Below are positions 8,333 through 16,018 of a stretch of 64,000 bases of DNA, piece by piece. Source of the stretch: an uncultured Collinsella sp. (GTDB lineage: Bacteria > Actinomycetota > Coriobacteriia > Coriobacteriales > Coriobacteriaceae); NCBI GenBank assembly GCA_902496115.1, contig CABUZK010000006.1, forward strand, positions 1 through 64,000. The letters are read 5' to 3'. A program made the translations under genes and the position numbers. Every line of letters begins with the position of its first letter. The first letter of the stretch is position 1. The notes beneath the pieces are model-generated. The model did not search any database. It saw only the letters and a list, made by a program, of their open reading frames with translations, and was not told the DNA's origin.

Positions 8333-9004
8333 ATGATTTACTCTCTTTGCGACATTGCCGGCAAGGACAGGGCAACAAATAAGCCGATCATCAGCATCCG
8401 TGCCATGGATATGGAGATGCAGCTACTGCGCTACTTTCGCGATTATGGCTTGGATAACGATCCGGATTGGCGCGAGTCCCTCGATGTCATTCTCGAGTCG
8501 CAACGAGAAGACGGTTGTTTTCCTCTGAGCAGCGATTGCCATATGCCCAGTGATGCACGTGTCGATTTTCTCTATCGACCTACGTACGCTTGCTGCCAGA
8601 TCATGATGCGAGTTCTGCTGGGTGGAAAGCTATCGGACGAGCAGGGGCAACGCGTCAAAACTGCCCTGTCTCGCGGCCTTGCTTTTTCCTGCGGGCGCGG
8701 CCTTAATGGCCACGGTATCGAAGATCTTGAGCGGCAGTGCGAGGACGTTGCCGATTTTGGCCATGCGGGGATTACGGAAATAGCTGAGCGTTATCCCATG
8801 CTGTGCCCCGAGTTTTTCTCCCTTATTAATAAGATTGGAGACGAATACGTTGAGCGCATCGCCAATGGAGATGTGATTTACTACTTTGGATCAAATCTTG
8901 CACAGAAGATTTTGACGGCGGCAGAGTCCCTGGGCCGGACCAATTTGTCGCTCGACAAAATCCAACGCTATCTTGAGATGGACTCGAAGAGAAAAAATCG
9001 ATAG
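8333..9004 (+). CDS. Hypothetical cytosolic protein, possibly alpha/alpha-toroid
   Basis: A 223-residue soluble protein starting at ATG 8333 behind GGAAAGGA. The segment SLDVILESQREDGCFPLSSD resembles a repeat of alpha/alpha-toroid (prenyltransferase/terpene-cyclase-like) folds. Several cysteines (CQIMM, FSCGRG, RQCEDV) have no clear metal-site spacing. No catalytic signature is recognised. The next gene follows within 30 bases, so the two are likely co-transcribed. Confidence 0.6.
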   Translation: MIYSLCDIAGKDRATNKPIISIRAMDMEMQLLRYFRDYGLDNDPDWRESLDVILESQREDGCFPLSSDCHMPSDARVDFLYRPTYACCQIMMRVLLGGKLSDEQGQRVKTALSRGLAFSCGRGLNGHGIEDLERQCEDVADFGHAGITEIAERYPMLCPEFFSLINKIGDEYVERIANGDVIYYFGSNLAQKILTAAESLGRTNLSLDKIQRYLEMDSKRKNR

Positions 9005-9033
9005 GTTAAAGATTGGAAAGGCGGGCGCCGCCA

Positions 9034-10032
9034 ATGCTGCTTGGACAGTACATAAAAAGAAACATGCCAGATGCGGTCGAGCTCAACGATATGATTTCCC
9101 GTCCAGGCGAGGGATATGCTATTAGCCAGATGGCGGTAGCGCCCGTCGACACGGGGGCCTTGCGGATGCATGTCAAGGCGTATGCAAATGGACCCGATGG
9201 TCCATATTTGGAGGGACGCCTAGCGCTCTACCATCAGGTGCACGAGCTTTTTGCGCTGCTTGCAGCTGAGCCGTCTAACAAAGGCATGAAGGGCTACGAA
9301 ATCAAGGATTCCTTTATTGGCGGTGAAGAGGCGGACTTGATTATGCTCACCGTTTCCCACGAAGAGCGCTCGCAGGAAGACATCGCCTATAACGTTTTGC
9401 TGTGCAGCAAGAACGCGGTGGGGGAGCGCCGTGCCAGGATTCGCGATGGCGTGCGTATCGGCGGCATGTGCGTAGCCGAGGAGTTTGGATATCGCGGCGA
9501 ATTCAGGTCCTCGGTACACCCGCTGGCGCTGCCGCTCAATTTGAGCGAGGTCTACGTGCTTATGGATGCGCTGGCTGCCTATGAGCGCGGGTGCAGCCGG
9601 TTTGATCCCCATGGTAGGACGGCTCGCCGTATTGCAGGCATGATCAAGCGCGAGCTGAGCGGTTACGCTAAGGAGAAACTTGGTTCGCGTTTGGAGGGGA
9701 TGGGCTTTGCTCAACTGGAGGAGGTCGACCCCATGTTTGTTCCCGATATCCCAGGGGAAAGGATGCCTGGTGGCGAGTCTTCGCGGGTTGCCAATTGGCT
9801 CTTATATGAAAAGGCTGGTCGCTGGGCGCGTGTGTGTCTTGCGGATGGCAGGAGCGTGCAAGGGATTATCTTGCCGCGAGCTGAGCTTGAGCGCTTCTTT
9901 GCGGGTCGTCCTCAAGCGGCGAGGGACGATGCGGCCCAAGTGGATTCACGACCCAAGTGTGTCGTCTGGCGAAGCGATGATGACTACGACGTTATCGACT
10001 GGGCAGATGTCGTGGATGTAAGGCGAGAATAG
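9034..10032 (+). CDS. Hypothetical cytosolic protein
   Basis: About 332 residues from ATG 9034 (MLLGQYIKRNMPDA), with GGAAAGG some twelve bases upstream; a TTG at 9013 would add seven residues. It has no signal peptide or membrane helix. The sequence mixes short beta-like segments (ADLIMLTVSHEERS, NVLLCSKNAV, RARIRDGVRIGG) and ends with an acidic tail (DDDYDVIDWADVVDV). No family is recognised. It probably forms a two-gene unit with the preceding gene. The 3' end runs straight into an array of palindromic repeats. Confidence 0.6.
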   Translation: MLLGQYIKRNMPDAVELNDMISRPGEGYAISQMAVAPVDTGALRMHVKAYANGPDGPYLEGRLALYHQVHELFALLAAEPSNKGMKGYEIKDSFIGGEEADLIMLTVSHEERSQEDIAYNVLLCSKNAVGERRARIRDGVRIGGMCVAEEFGYRGEFRSSVHPLALPLNLSEVYVLMDALAAYERGCSRFDPHGRTARRIAGMIKRELSGYAKEKLGSRLEGMGFAQLEEVDPMFVPDIPGERMPGGESSRVANWLLYEKAGRWARVCLADGRSVQGIILPRAELERFFAGRPQAARDDAAQVDSRPKCVVWRSDDDYDVIDWADVVDVRRE

Positions 10033-10039
10033 ATAAATG

Positions 10040-10174
10040 TCTCGATCTGTAACACGAAGGGGCGGAAAACCGTTCTTACTGTTACAGAATGAGACGTAAG
10101 CTGGGGTCTCCGCGAAACATCTCGATCTGTAACAGATAGGGGAGAAAGTGCTCTCTAAATGCTGCAGATCGAGA
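10040..10174. repeat. Array of 15-bp repeats in alternating orientation, 40-bp step
   Basis: TCTCGATCTGTAACA (10040-10054), inverted copy TGTTACAGAATGAGA (10080-10094), direct copy (10120-10134) and inverted TGCTGCAGATCGAGA (10160-10174) are separated by exactly 25 bases each time. The same family recurs at 63787-64000. Each direct/inverted pair can form a hairpin. No cas gene is nearby and copies alternate, so this is not a CRISPR array; it resembles BIME/REP mosaics. Confidence 0.85.
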
Positions 10175-10206
10175 CAAAGGCGGGAGCGGACCCAGCTGCT
10201 TACCTT

Positions 10207-10350
10207 GAGCGTGGATTTCTGGACGTACAAGCGTGGAAAATCTCCCGCTTAATGAATGAGCGTGGATAATCTGCCACTTTGGGTTCGAAGCCGTGCTAAA
10301 AGAGGGAGATTATCCACGCTCGATTTCAAACAGGAGAAAATCCACGCTCG
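10207..10350. repeat. Second repeat cluster built on GAGCGTGGATAATCT
   Basis: Direct copies of (G)AGCGTGGA start at 10207, 10230 and 10258, and inverted copies end at 10322 and 10350. The pair 10258-10272 / 10307-10321 is a perfect 15-bp inverted repeat. It follows the first array by 32 bases and is unrelated in sequence. The function is unknown. Confidence 0.75.
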
Positions 10351-10529
10351 TTCGTGCCGGAAAAGTCCGATTGCGACCTATGTAATAGTGTAAGAGGGCC
10401 GTTATCGAAGGTCGATACTGCAGGCGTACTCCACTGCGCCAAAGTGTTCCCTTGGGAAATGTCACCAGCGTAGCGAAATCCACCGCCCTTCATATCTAAA
10501 CTCAATAAAACTGCAGGTCAAAGGTATAT
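10351..10529. other. Intergenic stretch without recognised gene
   Basis: Between the repeat clusters and the tRNA-tuf promoter I see no coding frame with a ribosome-binding site and no clear RNA gene. Confidence 0.5.
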
Positions 10530-10594
10530 AGATACGCCCGGGGCCGTGTATCTAGAGGTTTTCGTTGACAGCCCCCAAGGTGGCATCGTATTAT
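10530..10594 (+). promoter_or_regulatory. Dyad motif and promoter of the tRNA-Tyr/Thr/Met-tuf unit
   Basis: The -35 TTGACA (10565-10570) and -10 TATTAT (10589-10594) are separated by 18 bases. Just upstream, AGATACGC...GTGTATCT (10530-10552) is a near-perfect dyad. The same sequence type precedes rpsL, rplC and rplB, suggesting a shared regulator of translation genes. Confidence 0.7.
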
Positions 10595-10656
10595 CTTCTT
10601 CGTTCGCGGGGGCGGCGGTCCAAAAGACCAAAGGACCTGCGGATACTTGAACGATT

Positions 10657-10738
10657 GGGAGTTTGCCCGAGTGGTTAATGGGGACGGGCTGTAAACCCGT
10701 TGGCTCTGCCTACATAGGTTCGAATCCTATAGCTCCCA
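10657..10738 (+). tRNA. tRNA-Tyr (anticodon GTA)
   Basis: Acceptor GGGAGTT/AGCTCCC, anticodon stem ACGGG/CCCGT around CTGTAAA, and a long variable arm as in class II tRNAs. CCA is not encoded. Confidence 0.92.
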
Positions 10739-10748
10739 CCCGTCAAGT

Positions 10749-10824
10749 GCCTGTATAGCTCAGTCGGTAGAGCACTTCGTTGGTAACGAAGAGGTCACCA
10801 GTTCAAGTCTGGTTGCAGGCTCCA
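10749..10824 (+). tRNA. tRNA-Thr (anticodon GGT)
   Basis: Acceptor GCCTGTA/TGCAGGC, anticodon stem CTTCG/CGAAG around TTGGTAA (anticodon GGT), encoded CCA. It complements the TGT isoacceptor at 7166. Confidence 0.95.
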
Positions 10825-10827
10825 TCC

Positions 10828-10904
10828 GGCGGTGTAGCTCAGTTGGTTAGAGCACACGGTTCATACCCGTGGCGTCACTGGTTCGAATCCAGTCACCGCT
10901 ACCA
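10828..10904 (+). tRNA. tRNA-Met (anticodon CAT), elongator type
   Basis: Acceptor GGCGGTG/CACCGCT, anticodon stem CACGG/CCGTG around TTCATAC, encoded CCA. The anticodon stem lacks the three G-C pairs of initiator tRNA, so it is elongator Met. A lysidine-modified Ile tRNA cannot be fully excluded. Confidence 0.88.
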
Positions 10905-11000
10905 TAGGTAACACGGTGGCTTCTCAATAGTATGTTGAGAGGCCACTATGGTATAAAGGCAAAGTCCCGTCCGGGGACGACCTGTTAAGAGGAGGGCTTT

Positions 11001-12191
11001 ATGGCCAAAGAGAAGTTTGAGCGCACTAAGCCGCATGTTAACATCGGCACCATTGGTCACGTCGACCACGGCAAGACCACGCTGACCGCCGCCATCACCA
11101 AGGTTCTCTCTGAGACCGAGGGCTGCAAGGCTGACTTCACTGCGTTCGAGAACATCGACAAGGCTCCCGAGGAGCGCGAGCGCGGCATTACGATCTCCGT
11201 CTCCCACGTTGAGTACGAGACTGCTGCCCGTCACTACGCTCACGTTGACTGCCCGGGCCACGCTGACTACGTCAAGAACATGATCTCCGGCGCTGCTCAG
11301 ATGGACGGCGCTATCCTGGTCATCGCCGCTACCGACGGCCCCATGGCTCAGACTCGCGAGCACATCCTGCTCGCCCGTCAGGTCGGCGTTCCCTACATCG
11401 TCGTCTTCCTGAACAAGTGCGACATGGTCGACGATGACGAGCTCATCGACCTCGTCGAGATGGAGACCCGTGAGCTCCTCTCCGAGTACGATTTCCCCGG
11501 CGACGATATTCCCGTCATCCGTGGTTCCGCTCTGGGCGCTCTCGAGGGCGACGCCAAGTGGATGGACGCCATTCGCGAGCTCATGAAGGCCGTCGACGAG
11601 TACATCCCGACGCCTGCTCGTAACAACGACCTCCCGTTCCTGATGGCCGTTGAGGACGTTATGACCATCTCCGGCCGTGGTACCGTTGCTACCGGCCGTG
11701 TCGAGCGCGGTGAGCTCAAGCTCAACGAGCCCGTCGAGATCGTCGGCATCAAGGATACCCAGAACACCGTCGTTACCGGTATCGAGATGTTCCGTAAGTC
11801 CATGGACTTCTGCGAGGCTGGCGACAACGTCGGTCTGCTGCTCCGCGGCATCAAGCGCGAGGACATCGAGCGCGGCCAGGTTCTCTGCAAGCCCGGTTCG
11901 GTTACCCCGCACACCAAGTTCACCGGCGAGATCTACGTTCTGACCAAGGAGGAGGGCGGCCGTCACACCCCGTTCTTCGATGGTTATCGTCCTCAGTTCT
12001 ACTTCCGTACCACCGACGTTACCGGTACGGTCAAGCTGCCCGAGGGCACCGAGATGGCTATGCCTGGCGACCACATCACCATCGAGGGCGACCTCATTCA
12101 CCCGATCGCCATGGAGGAGGGCCTGCGCTTCGCTATCCGCGAGGGTGGCCACACCGTCGGTTCGGGCATCGTCTCCACGATCATTGAGTAA
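11001..12191 (+). CDS. tuf: Elongation factor Tu
   Basis: GTPase that delivers aminoacyl-tRNA to the ribosome. 396 residues with GHVDHGKTT (P-loop), the switch I RGITI, DCPGHADY (switch II) and NKCDM motifs, then domains II and III. ATG at 11001 follows AGGAGGG. It is transcribed behind tRNA-Tyr, -Thr and -Met, with a hairpin (about 10914-10946) between the last tRNA and the gene. In many bacteria tuf follows fusA; here rpsJ takes that place and tuf is about 39 kb away. Codon use is extremely biased, as expected for a very highly expressed gene. Confidence 0.99.
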   Translation: MAKEKFERTKPHVNIGTIGHVDHGKTTLTAAITKVLSETEGCKADFTAFENIDKAPEERERGITISVSHVEYETAARHYAHVDCPGHADYVKNMISGAAQMDGAILVIAATDGPMAQTREHILLARQVGVPYIVVFLNKCDMVDDDELIDLVEMETRELLSEYDFPGDDIPVIRGSALGALEGDAKWMDAIRELMKAVDEYIPTPARNNDLPFLMAVEDVMTISGRGTVATGRVERGELKLNEPVEIVGIKDTQNTVVTGIEMFRKSMDFCEAGDNVGLLLRGIKREDIERGQVLCKPGSVTPHTKFTGEIYVLTKEEGGRHTPFFDGYRPQFYFRTTDVTGTVKLPEGTEMAMPGDHITIEGDLIHPIAMEEGLRFAIREGGHTVGSGIVSTIIE

Positions 12192-12217
12192 ATTAGCTCT
12201 TTGATTTAGTTGACTTA

Positions 12218-12253
12218 GAGAACCCGGCACTATTAGGGTGCCGGGTTCTTTTC
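12218..12253 (+). terminator. tuf terminator
   Basis: GAACCCGGCAC pairs with GTGCCGGGTTC, followed by a T-rich tail (TTTT). Confidence 0.88.
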
Positions 12254-12393
12254 TACGCGGGGCTTATTCCCTGTCGATTGCGCTTCGCTCACCCTTAAGC
12301 CGAGCGTGAGGGATCGATTAGATCTCGTTGGCTTCATTGATGTGTTCCAAATATGAATGGATCCAGCGAGAACCAATTGATTCGAGGTTTTCA

Positions 12394-12423
12394 TTGACAG
12401 CACTTACGTAGAGCTGATAAAGT
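12394..12423 (+). promoter_or_regulatory. Promoter of rpmG-tRNA-Trp-secE-nusG
   Basis: TTGACA (12394-12399) and a TAAAGT/GATAAA-type -10 ending at about 12423, with 16-18 bases between. Confidence 0.55.
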
Positions 12424-12468
12424 AACAACTCGTGCCCGTACGGGGCGGATATGAAAGGTTCAGGATAC

Positions 12469-12618
12469 ATGCGTACTCTAGTTACTCTTGCGTGCACTGA
12501 GTGCAAGCGCCGCAACTATACGACCACCAAGAACAAGTCGAACATGCCTGATCGTATGGAGATCAAGAAGTATTGCCCCTGGTGCCGTCACCACACGCTG
12601 CACAAAGAGACTCGCTAG
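12469..12618 (+). CDS. rpmG: 50S ribosomal protein L33
   Basis: A 49-residue protein, MRTLVTLACTECKRRNY... ending CPWCRHHTLHKETR. It has the two CxxC zinc-knuckle pairs typical of the zinc-containing L33 form. It lies immediately before tRNA-Trp and secE, as in the conserved rpmG-secE-nusG cluster. ATG 12469 follows AAAGG. Because zinc-type and zinc-free L33 are often duplicated, another copy may exist elsewhere. Confidence 0.95.
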   Translation: MRTLVTLACTECKRRNYTTTKNKSNMPDRMEIKKYCPWCRHHTLHKETR

Positions 12619-12631
12619 TCTCTAGTCACAT

Positions 12632-12707
12632 ACGCCAGTAGTTCAATTGGTAGAGCATCGGTCTCCAAAACCGAGTGTTGAGGGTTCGAGTCCTTCCTGG
12701 CGTGCCA
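12632..12707 (+). tRNA. tRNA-Trp (anticodon CCA)
   Basis: Acceptor ACGCCAG/CTGGCGT, anticodon stem TCGGT/ACCGA around CTCCAAA (anticodon CCA), encoded CCA end. Placement between rpmG and secE is typical of actinobacteria. Confidence 0.95.
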
Positions 12708-12716
12708 GTCATTATT

Positions 12717-12749
12717 CCGTAAGCTCCCAATTGGGGGCTTACGGTTTAC
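12717..12749 (+). terminator. Hairpin between tRNA-Trp and secE
   Basis: CCGTAAGCTCCC pairs with GGGGGCTTACGG around AATT, followed by only TTTA. It is probably a partial terminator or processing site that separates the tRNA from secE mRNA. Confidence 0.6.
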
Positions 12750-12783
12750 TCATGTATAAGCGCATTGCGCGGAGGTAACCCAA

Positions 12784-13122
12784 ATGGCCAACAAGAAGAA
12801 CAAGAAGAAGGCTCAGCAGCCGGCACCTGCCAACAACGCTGCCGCCAACTCCAAGGTTGAGGCCAAGAAGGCCGTTGCCAAGAAGAACGAGAAGGCTGCG
12901 AAGTCCAAGAAGAACGAGAAGCCTGGTTTCTTCGCCCGCACCAAGAAGTATTTCGCTTCGGTGAAGTCCGAGATGAAGCGTGTCACGTGGCCCGATAAGA
13001 AGGAGCTCGTGAACTACTCGGTCGTCGTTTGCGCTTCTCTGATCGTCGTCGGCGTCGTCATCGCTCTGCTCGATGCTGGCTTTGGCGAGGCTCTTGCTCT
13101 GTTCTCTGGATTGAGGGGCTAA
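12784..13122 (+). CDS. secE: SecE subunit of the protein-export channel
   Basis: Clamp subunit of the SecYEG translocon in the membrane. 112 residues. The first 55 are a lysine/alanine-rich cytosolic extension; then comes the conserved amphipathic helix (YFASVKSEMKRVTWPDKKEL) and a single membrane helix (NYSVVVCASLIVVGVVIALLD). ATG follows GGAGGT. nusG starts three bases after the stop, the near-universal secE-nusG pairing. Confidence 0.95.
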   Translation: MANKKNKKKAQQPAPANNAAANSKVEAKKAVAKKNEKAAKSKKNEKPGFFARTKKYFASVKSEMKRVTWPDKKELVNYSVVVCASLIVVGVVIALLDAGFGEALALFSGLRG

Positions 13123-13125
13123 ACC

Positions 13126-13662
13126 ATGTCTAAGCGTTGGTACGTCGTTCACACTTACTCTGGATACGAGAACCGTGTTAAGTCCGATCTCGAGCATCGC
13201 ATCGAGACCATGGGCATGCAGGACCGTATCTTTGATATCGAGATTCCTATGGAGCGCGTCACCGAGATCAAAGAGGGTGGCAAGCGCGAGACCAAGGATT
13301 CCAAGATCTTCCCGGGTTATGTCCTGGTTCGCATGGAGATGGATGACGATGCGTGGACGTGTGTTCGCAACACGCCCGGTGTCACCGGTTTCCTGGGCGG
13401 CAATGGCAAGCCCGCTCCGCTTTCCCGCGACGAGTACAATAAGATGACTCGTCGTCCCGGTAAGGGCGATTCGCCCAAGCGCACCTCGGTTGATATTGAG
13501 GTCGGCACGTCCGTCCGCGTCACTGATGGCCCGCTTACCGACTTTGATGGCAAGGTCTCCGAGGTTAACACCGAGGCAGGCAAACTGAAGGTCACCCTGA
13601 TGATCTTTGGCCGTGAGACGCCGGTCGAGCTCGACTTTAACCAGGTCGCTGTCATCGCTTAA
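13126..13662 (+). CDS. nusG: Transcription elongation/termination factor NusG
   Basis: Binds RNA polymerase and links it to Rho or the ribosome. 178 residues: the NGN domain (MSKRWYVVHTYSGYENRVK... IFPGYVLVRMEMDD), a linker, and the KOW domain near GTSVRVTDGPLTDFDGKVSEV. Lies directly after secE and before rplK, the conserved order. Confidence 0.97.
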   Translation: MSKRWYVVHTYSGYENRVKSDLEHRIETMGMQDRIFDIEIPMERVTEIKEGGKRETKDSKIFPGYVLVRMEMDDDAWTCVRNTPGVTGFLGGNGKPAPLSRDEYNKMTRRPGKGDSPKRTSVDIEVGTSVRVTDGPLTDFDGKVSEVNTEAGKLKVTLMIFGRETPVELDFNQVAVIA

Positions 13663-13782
13663 GTTTTCGTCCGTTCGCGCGAGCGTGCTTCTTCTGTGAC
13701 TGCTCATCTCAGGAGTGCTTCTAACACGTGCGTGCTTACGATATAGCAAGTACTTCACACTCGTGATTCGAAAGGAATGACC

Positions 13783-14211
13783 ATGGCTGAGAAGAAGGTT
13801 GCCAACGTCATTAAGCTCCAGATTCCTGCTGGTGCAGCTAACCCCGCTCCTCCCGTCGGCCCCGCCCTGGGCGCTGCTGGCGTGAACATCATGCAGTTCT
13901 GCCAGGCCTTTAACGCCGAGACGCAGGACAAGAAGGGCGACATCATCCCCGTTGAGATCACTGTCTACGAGGATAAGTCCTTCTCCTTCATCACCAAGAC
14001 CCCGCCGGCGGCTCACCTCATCAAGAAGGAGCTGAACCTCAAGTCTGGTTCCGCTAAGCCCCAGGCCGACAAGGTTGGTCAGCTCTCCCAGGAGCAGCTC
14101 ACCAAGATCGCCGAGATCAAGATGCCGGACCTCAATGCCAACGACATTGACGCCGCCAAGAAGATCATCGCCGGTACCGCCCGTTCCATGGGCGTCACCA
14201 TCGCTGAGTAG
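13783..14211 (+). CDS. rplK: 50S ribosomal protein L11
   Basis: Forms the GTPase-associated stalk base with 23S rRNA. From ATG 13783 the protein is 142 residues (MAEKKVANVIKLQIPAG...), the usual length. An in-frame ATG six bases earlier lies too close to the AAAGGA site (13771-13776). The proline-rich PAPPVGPALGAAGVNIM hinge and C-terminal KKIIAGTARSMGV rRNA-binding helix are typical. rplA follows after a structured 117-base gap. Confidence 0.97.
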   Translation: MAEKKVANVIKLQIPAGAANPAPPVGPALGAAGVNIMQFCQAFNAETQDKKGDIIPVEITVYEDKSFSFITKTPPAAHLIKKELNLKSGSAKPQADKVGQLSQEQLTKIAEIKMPDLNANDIDAAKKIIAGTARSMGVTIAE

Positions 14212-14328
14212 CGATTTCTCTAGGTAACGACGGGGGCTCCAACCGGGGCGCCCGTTAAATGTGTGCAATAGGGCACACGATACGATGTGGGAGGGCTCGC
14301 GCCCGTTTAACCACAGGAGGTAATGCAC
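14212..14328 (+). promoter_or_regulatory. Structured rplK-rplA intergenic region
   Basis: Contains complementary GC-rich segments (GGGGCGCCCGTT and GGCTCGCGCCCGTTT) and a small GTGTGC/GCACAC hairpin. L1 represses its own mRNA in many bacteria, so this could be the L1 site, but the exact motif was not verified. Confidence 0.4.
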
Positions 14329-15036
14329 ATGGCTAAGCATGGTAAGAGCTATAACGCCGCTGCCGAGAAGATCGACCGCGCCACGCTCTACACCCCCCTT
14401 CAGGCTGCCAAGCTCATCAAGGAGCTCGACACCGCCAAGTTCGACGAGACCGTCGAGGCCCACTTCCGTCTGGGCGTCGATACTCGTAAGGCCGACCAGA
14501 ACATCCGCGGTTCCATCTCCCTGCCCCACGGTACCGGCAAGACCATTCGTGTTGCCGTCTTCGCCGAGGGCGAGAAGGCCCGCGAGGCCGAGGCTGCCGG
14601 CGCCGACATCATCGGTTCCGACGAGCTCGTCGCCCAGATCCAGAAGGGCGAGATCAACTTCGACGCCGCTATCGCTACGCCGAACATGATGGCCAAGGTT
14701 GGCCGCATCGGTAAGATCCTTGGTCCCCGTGGCCTCATGCCGAACCCTAAGCTCGGCACCGTGACCATGGACGTCGCCAAGATGGTCTCCGAGCTCAAGG
14801 CCGGTCGCGTTGAGTATCGCGCCGACCGCTACGGCATCTGCCACGTGCCCCTGGGCAAGAAGTCCTTCTCCGAGCAGCAGCTCGTCGAGAACTACGCTGC
14901 CCTGTACACCGAGATCCTGCGCGTCAAGCCCGCTTCTGCTAAGGGCAAGTACGTTAAGTCCATCTCCGTGTCTTCCACCATGGGCCCTGGCATCAAGGTT
15001 GATCCCGCTATCCAGCGCGACTTCCTGGCTGAGTAA
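14329..15036 (+). CDS. rplA: 50S ribosomal protein L1
   Basis: Binds 23S rRNA at the L1 stalk and commonly represses its own operon. 235 residues from ATG 14329 (MAKHGKSYNAAAEKIDR). The ATG at 14323 is only two bases from AGGAGG (14315-14320), so the later start is preferred. Typical segments are GTGKTIRVAVFAEGEKA and LGPRGLMPNPKLGTVT. In Bacillus rplJ follows directly; here rplJ lies 21.8 kb downstream. Confidence 0.97.
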   Translation: MAKHGKSYNAAAEKIDRATLYTPLQAAKLIKELDTAKFDETVEAHFRLGVDTRKADQNIRGSISLPHGTGKTIRVAVFAEGEKAREAEAAGADIIGSDELVAQIQKGEINFDAAIATPNMMAKVGRIGKILGPRGLMPNPKLGTVTMDVAKMVSELKAGRVEYRADRYGICHVPLGKKSFSEQQLVENYAALYTEILRVKPASAKGKYVKSISVSSTMGPGIKVDPAIQRDFLAE

Positions 15037-15073
15037 CTTTTAGTTACTGCCTGAGCAAAGCAAGCATTGCTAA

Positions 15074-15113
15074 AGAAACCCGGTTCTGTCTCGTGCAGGA
15101 CCGGGTTTCTTGC
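15074..15113 (+). terminator. rplA terminator
   Basis: AGAAACCCGGT pairs with ACCGGGTTTCT around a CTG...CAG extension. It ends the rplKA unit just before a GGGACAGG repeat. Confidence 0.75.
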
Positions 15114-15121
15114 TATCTCGG

Positions 15122-15168
15122 GCCAAAACCACCACAAAGGGGACAGGCACCTTTGTGGTGGTTTTGGC
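15122..15168 (+). repeat. GGGACAGG hairpin repeat, copy 1
   Basis: Perfect 19-bp arms (15122-15140 and 15150-15168) around a GGACAGGCA loop. The same core and similar arms recur in seven other places in the window. Confidence 0.85.
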
Positions 15169-15307
15169 ACTTTGGCGTCAATGTTATGGCATCGCAGCGA
15201 GCCGGTTCCAAGTGCCCCAGGTCGCCCCGAAATTTGGTACGCGAGCGACGGCTTGAGGGGCGAGATGGGGTGCTTGGGGCCGGCGCAGCGTCAAGCCTTA
15301 AAGGTGG

Positions 15308-16018
15308 TTACCAGGGGGTTCTAGCGGTTGAGGACTCGATAGCCTCGTGGCGCTTGAGTTCGCGACGCATGGTTTGCGAATTGAGCCAGGCTGCCTGCCA
15401 GCCACGGATGGGGTAGCGCGCTTCGTCCAGCTCAAACTGCGTATAGCCGCAGGCGTTGATGATCGTTGCCCCGCATGCATGCTGACGCACACGTTGAAAG
15501 TCGCGACCATAGCATTGGTGCACATGCCCGTGCACCATGTAGTCGGGGTTCCAGGACTCGAGCGCTGTGTTAAAGCATTCGAATCCCCGATGTGGCAGAT
15601 CGTCCAGATCGCCCATGCCAGCGGCGGGCGCATGGGTCAGCAGGATGTCACAGCCGCCGACCATCCTCACTTTGCGGGACAGCTTGCGCATACGCCTGGC
15701 CATCTCGTGTTCGGTGTACATGTTGGCGCCGTCGCGATAACGCATGGACCCGCCAAGGCCCGCAATGCGAATCCCTCGGTACGTGTACACGCTGTCTTCC
15801 ACGCAGATACATCCGCCCGGTGCATGACGTGCGTAACGGTCATCGTGATTGCCGCGCACGTAGATGAGCGGTTTGTTGATGACGGTGACCAAAAACTCAA
15901 GATAGTCCGGGTCCAGATCGCCGGCGGACAAAATCAGGTCGACACTCTCAAAGCGTTCTTTGCGAAAGCACTCCCAAAGGCATCGTTCTTCGGTATCGGC
16001 TATGGCAAGGATTTTCAT
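15308..16018 (-). CDS. Calcineurin-like metallophosphoesterase
   Basis: 236 residues with most metallophosphoesterase motifs: GDLDPDYL, GNHDDR, LLTHAPAAG and HGHVH. The first motif reads IADTEER where the family normally has D-x-H, so one metal-binding histidine is replaced by glutamate. The substrate is unknown. Its ATG overlaps the stop of the upstream ParB/BMP gene (ATGA), so the pair is coupled and probably works together. There is no signal peptide, so it acts in the cytosol. Confidence 0.85.
   Translation of the reverse strand: MKILAIADTEERCLWECFRKERFESVDLILSAGDLDPDYLEFLVTVINKPLIYVRGNHDDRYARHAPGGCICVEDSVYTYRGIRIAGLGGSMRYRDGANMYTEHEMARRMRKLSRKVRMVGGCDILLTHAPAAGMGDLDDLPHRGFECFNTALESWNPDYMVHGHVHQCYGRDFQRVRQHACGATIINACGYTQFELDEARYPIRGWQAAWLNSQTMRRELKRHEAIESSTARTPW

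Noticed and set aside
10040..10174. CRISPR array
   Set aside because: Regular 25-base spacers, but repeats are only 15 bp and alternate in orientation, and no cas genes are present.
10828..10904. Initiator tRNA-Met
   Set aside because: The anticodon stem lacks the three consecutive G-C pairs and the acceptor lacks the unpaired C1-A72.
12739..14844. 701-residue frame antisense to secE-nusG-rplK-rplA
   Set aside because: Same shadow effect; the plus-strand genes are unmistakable.
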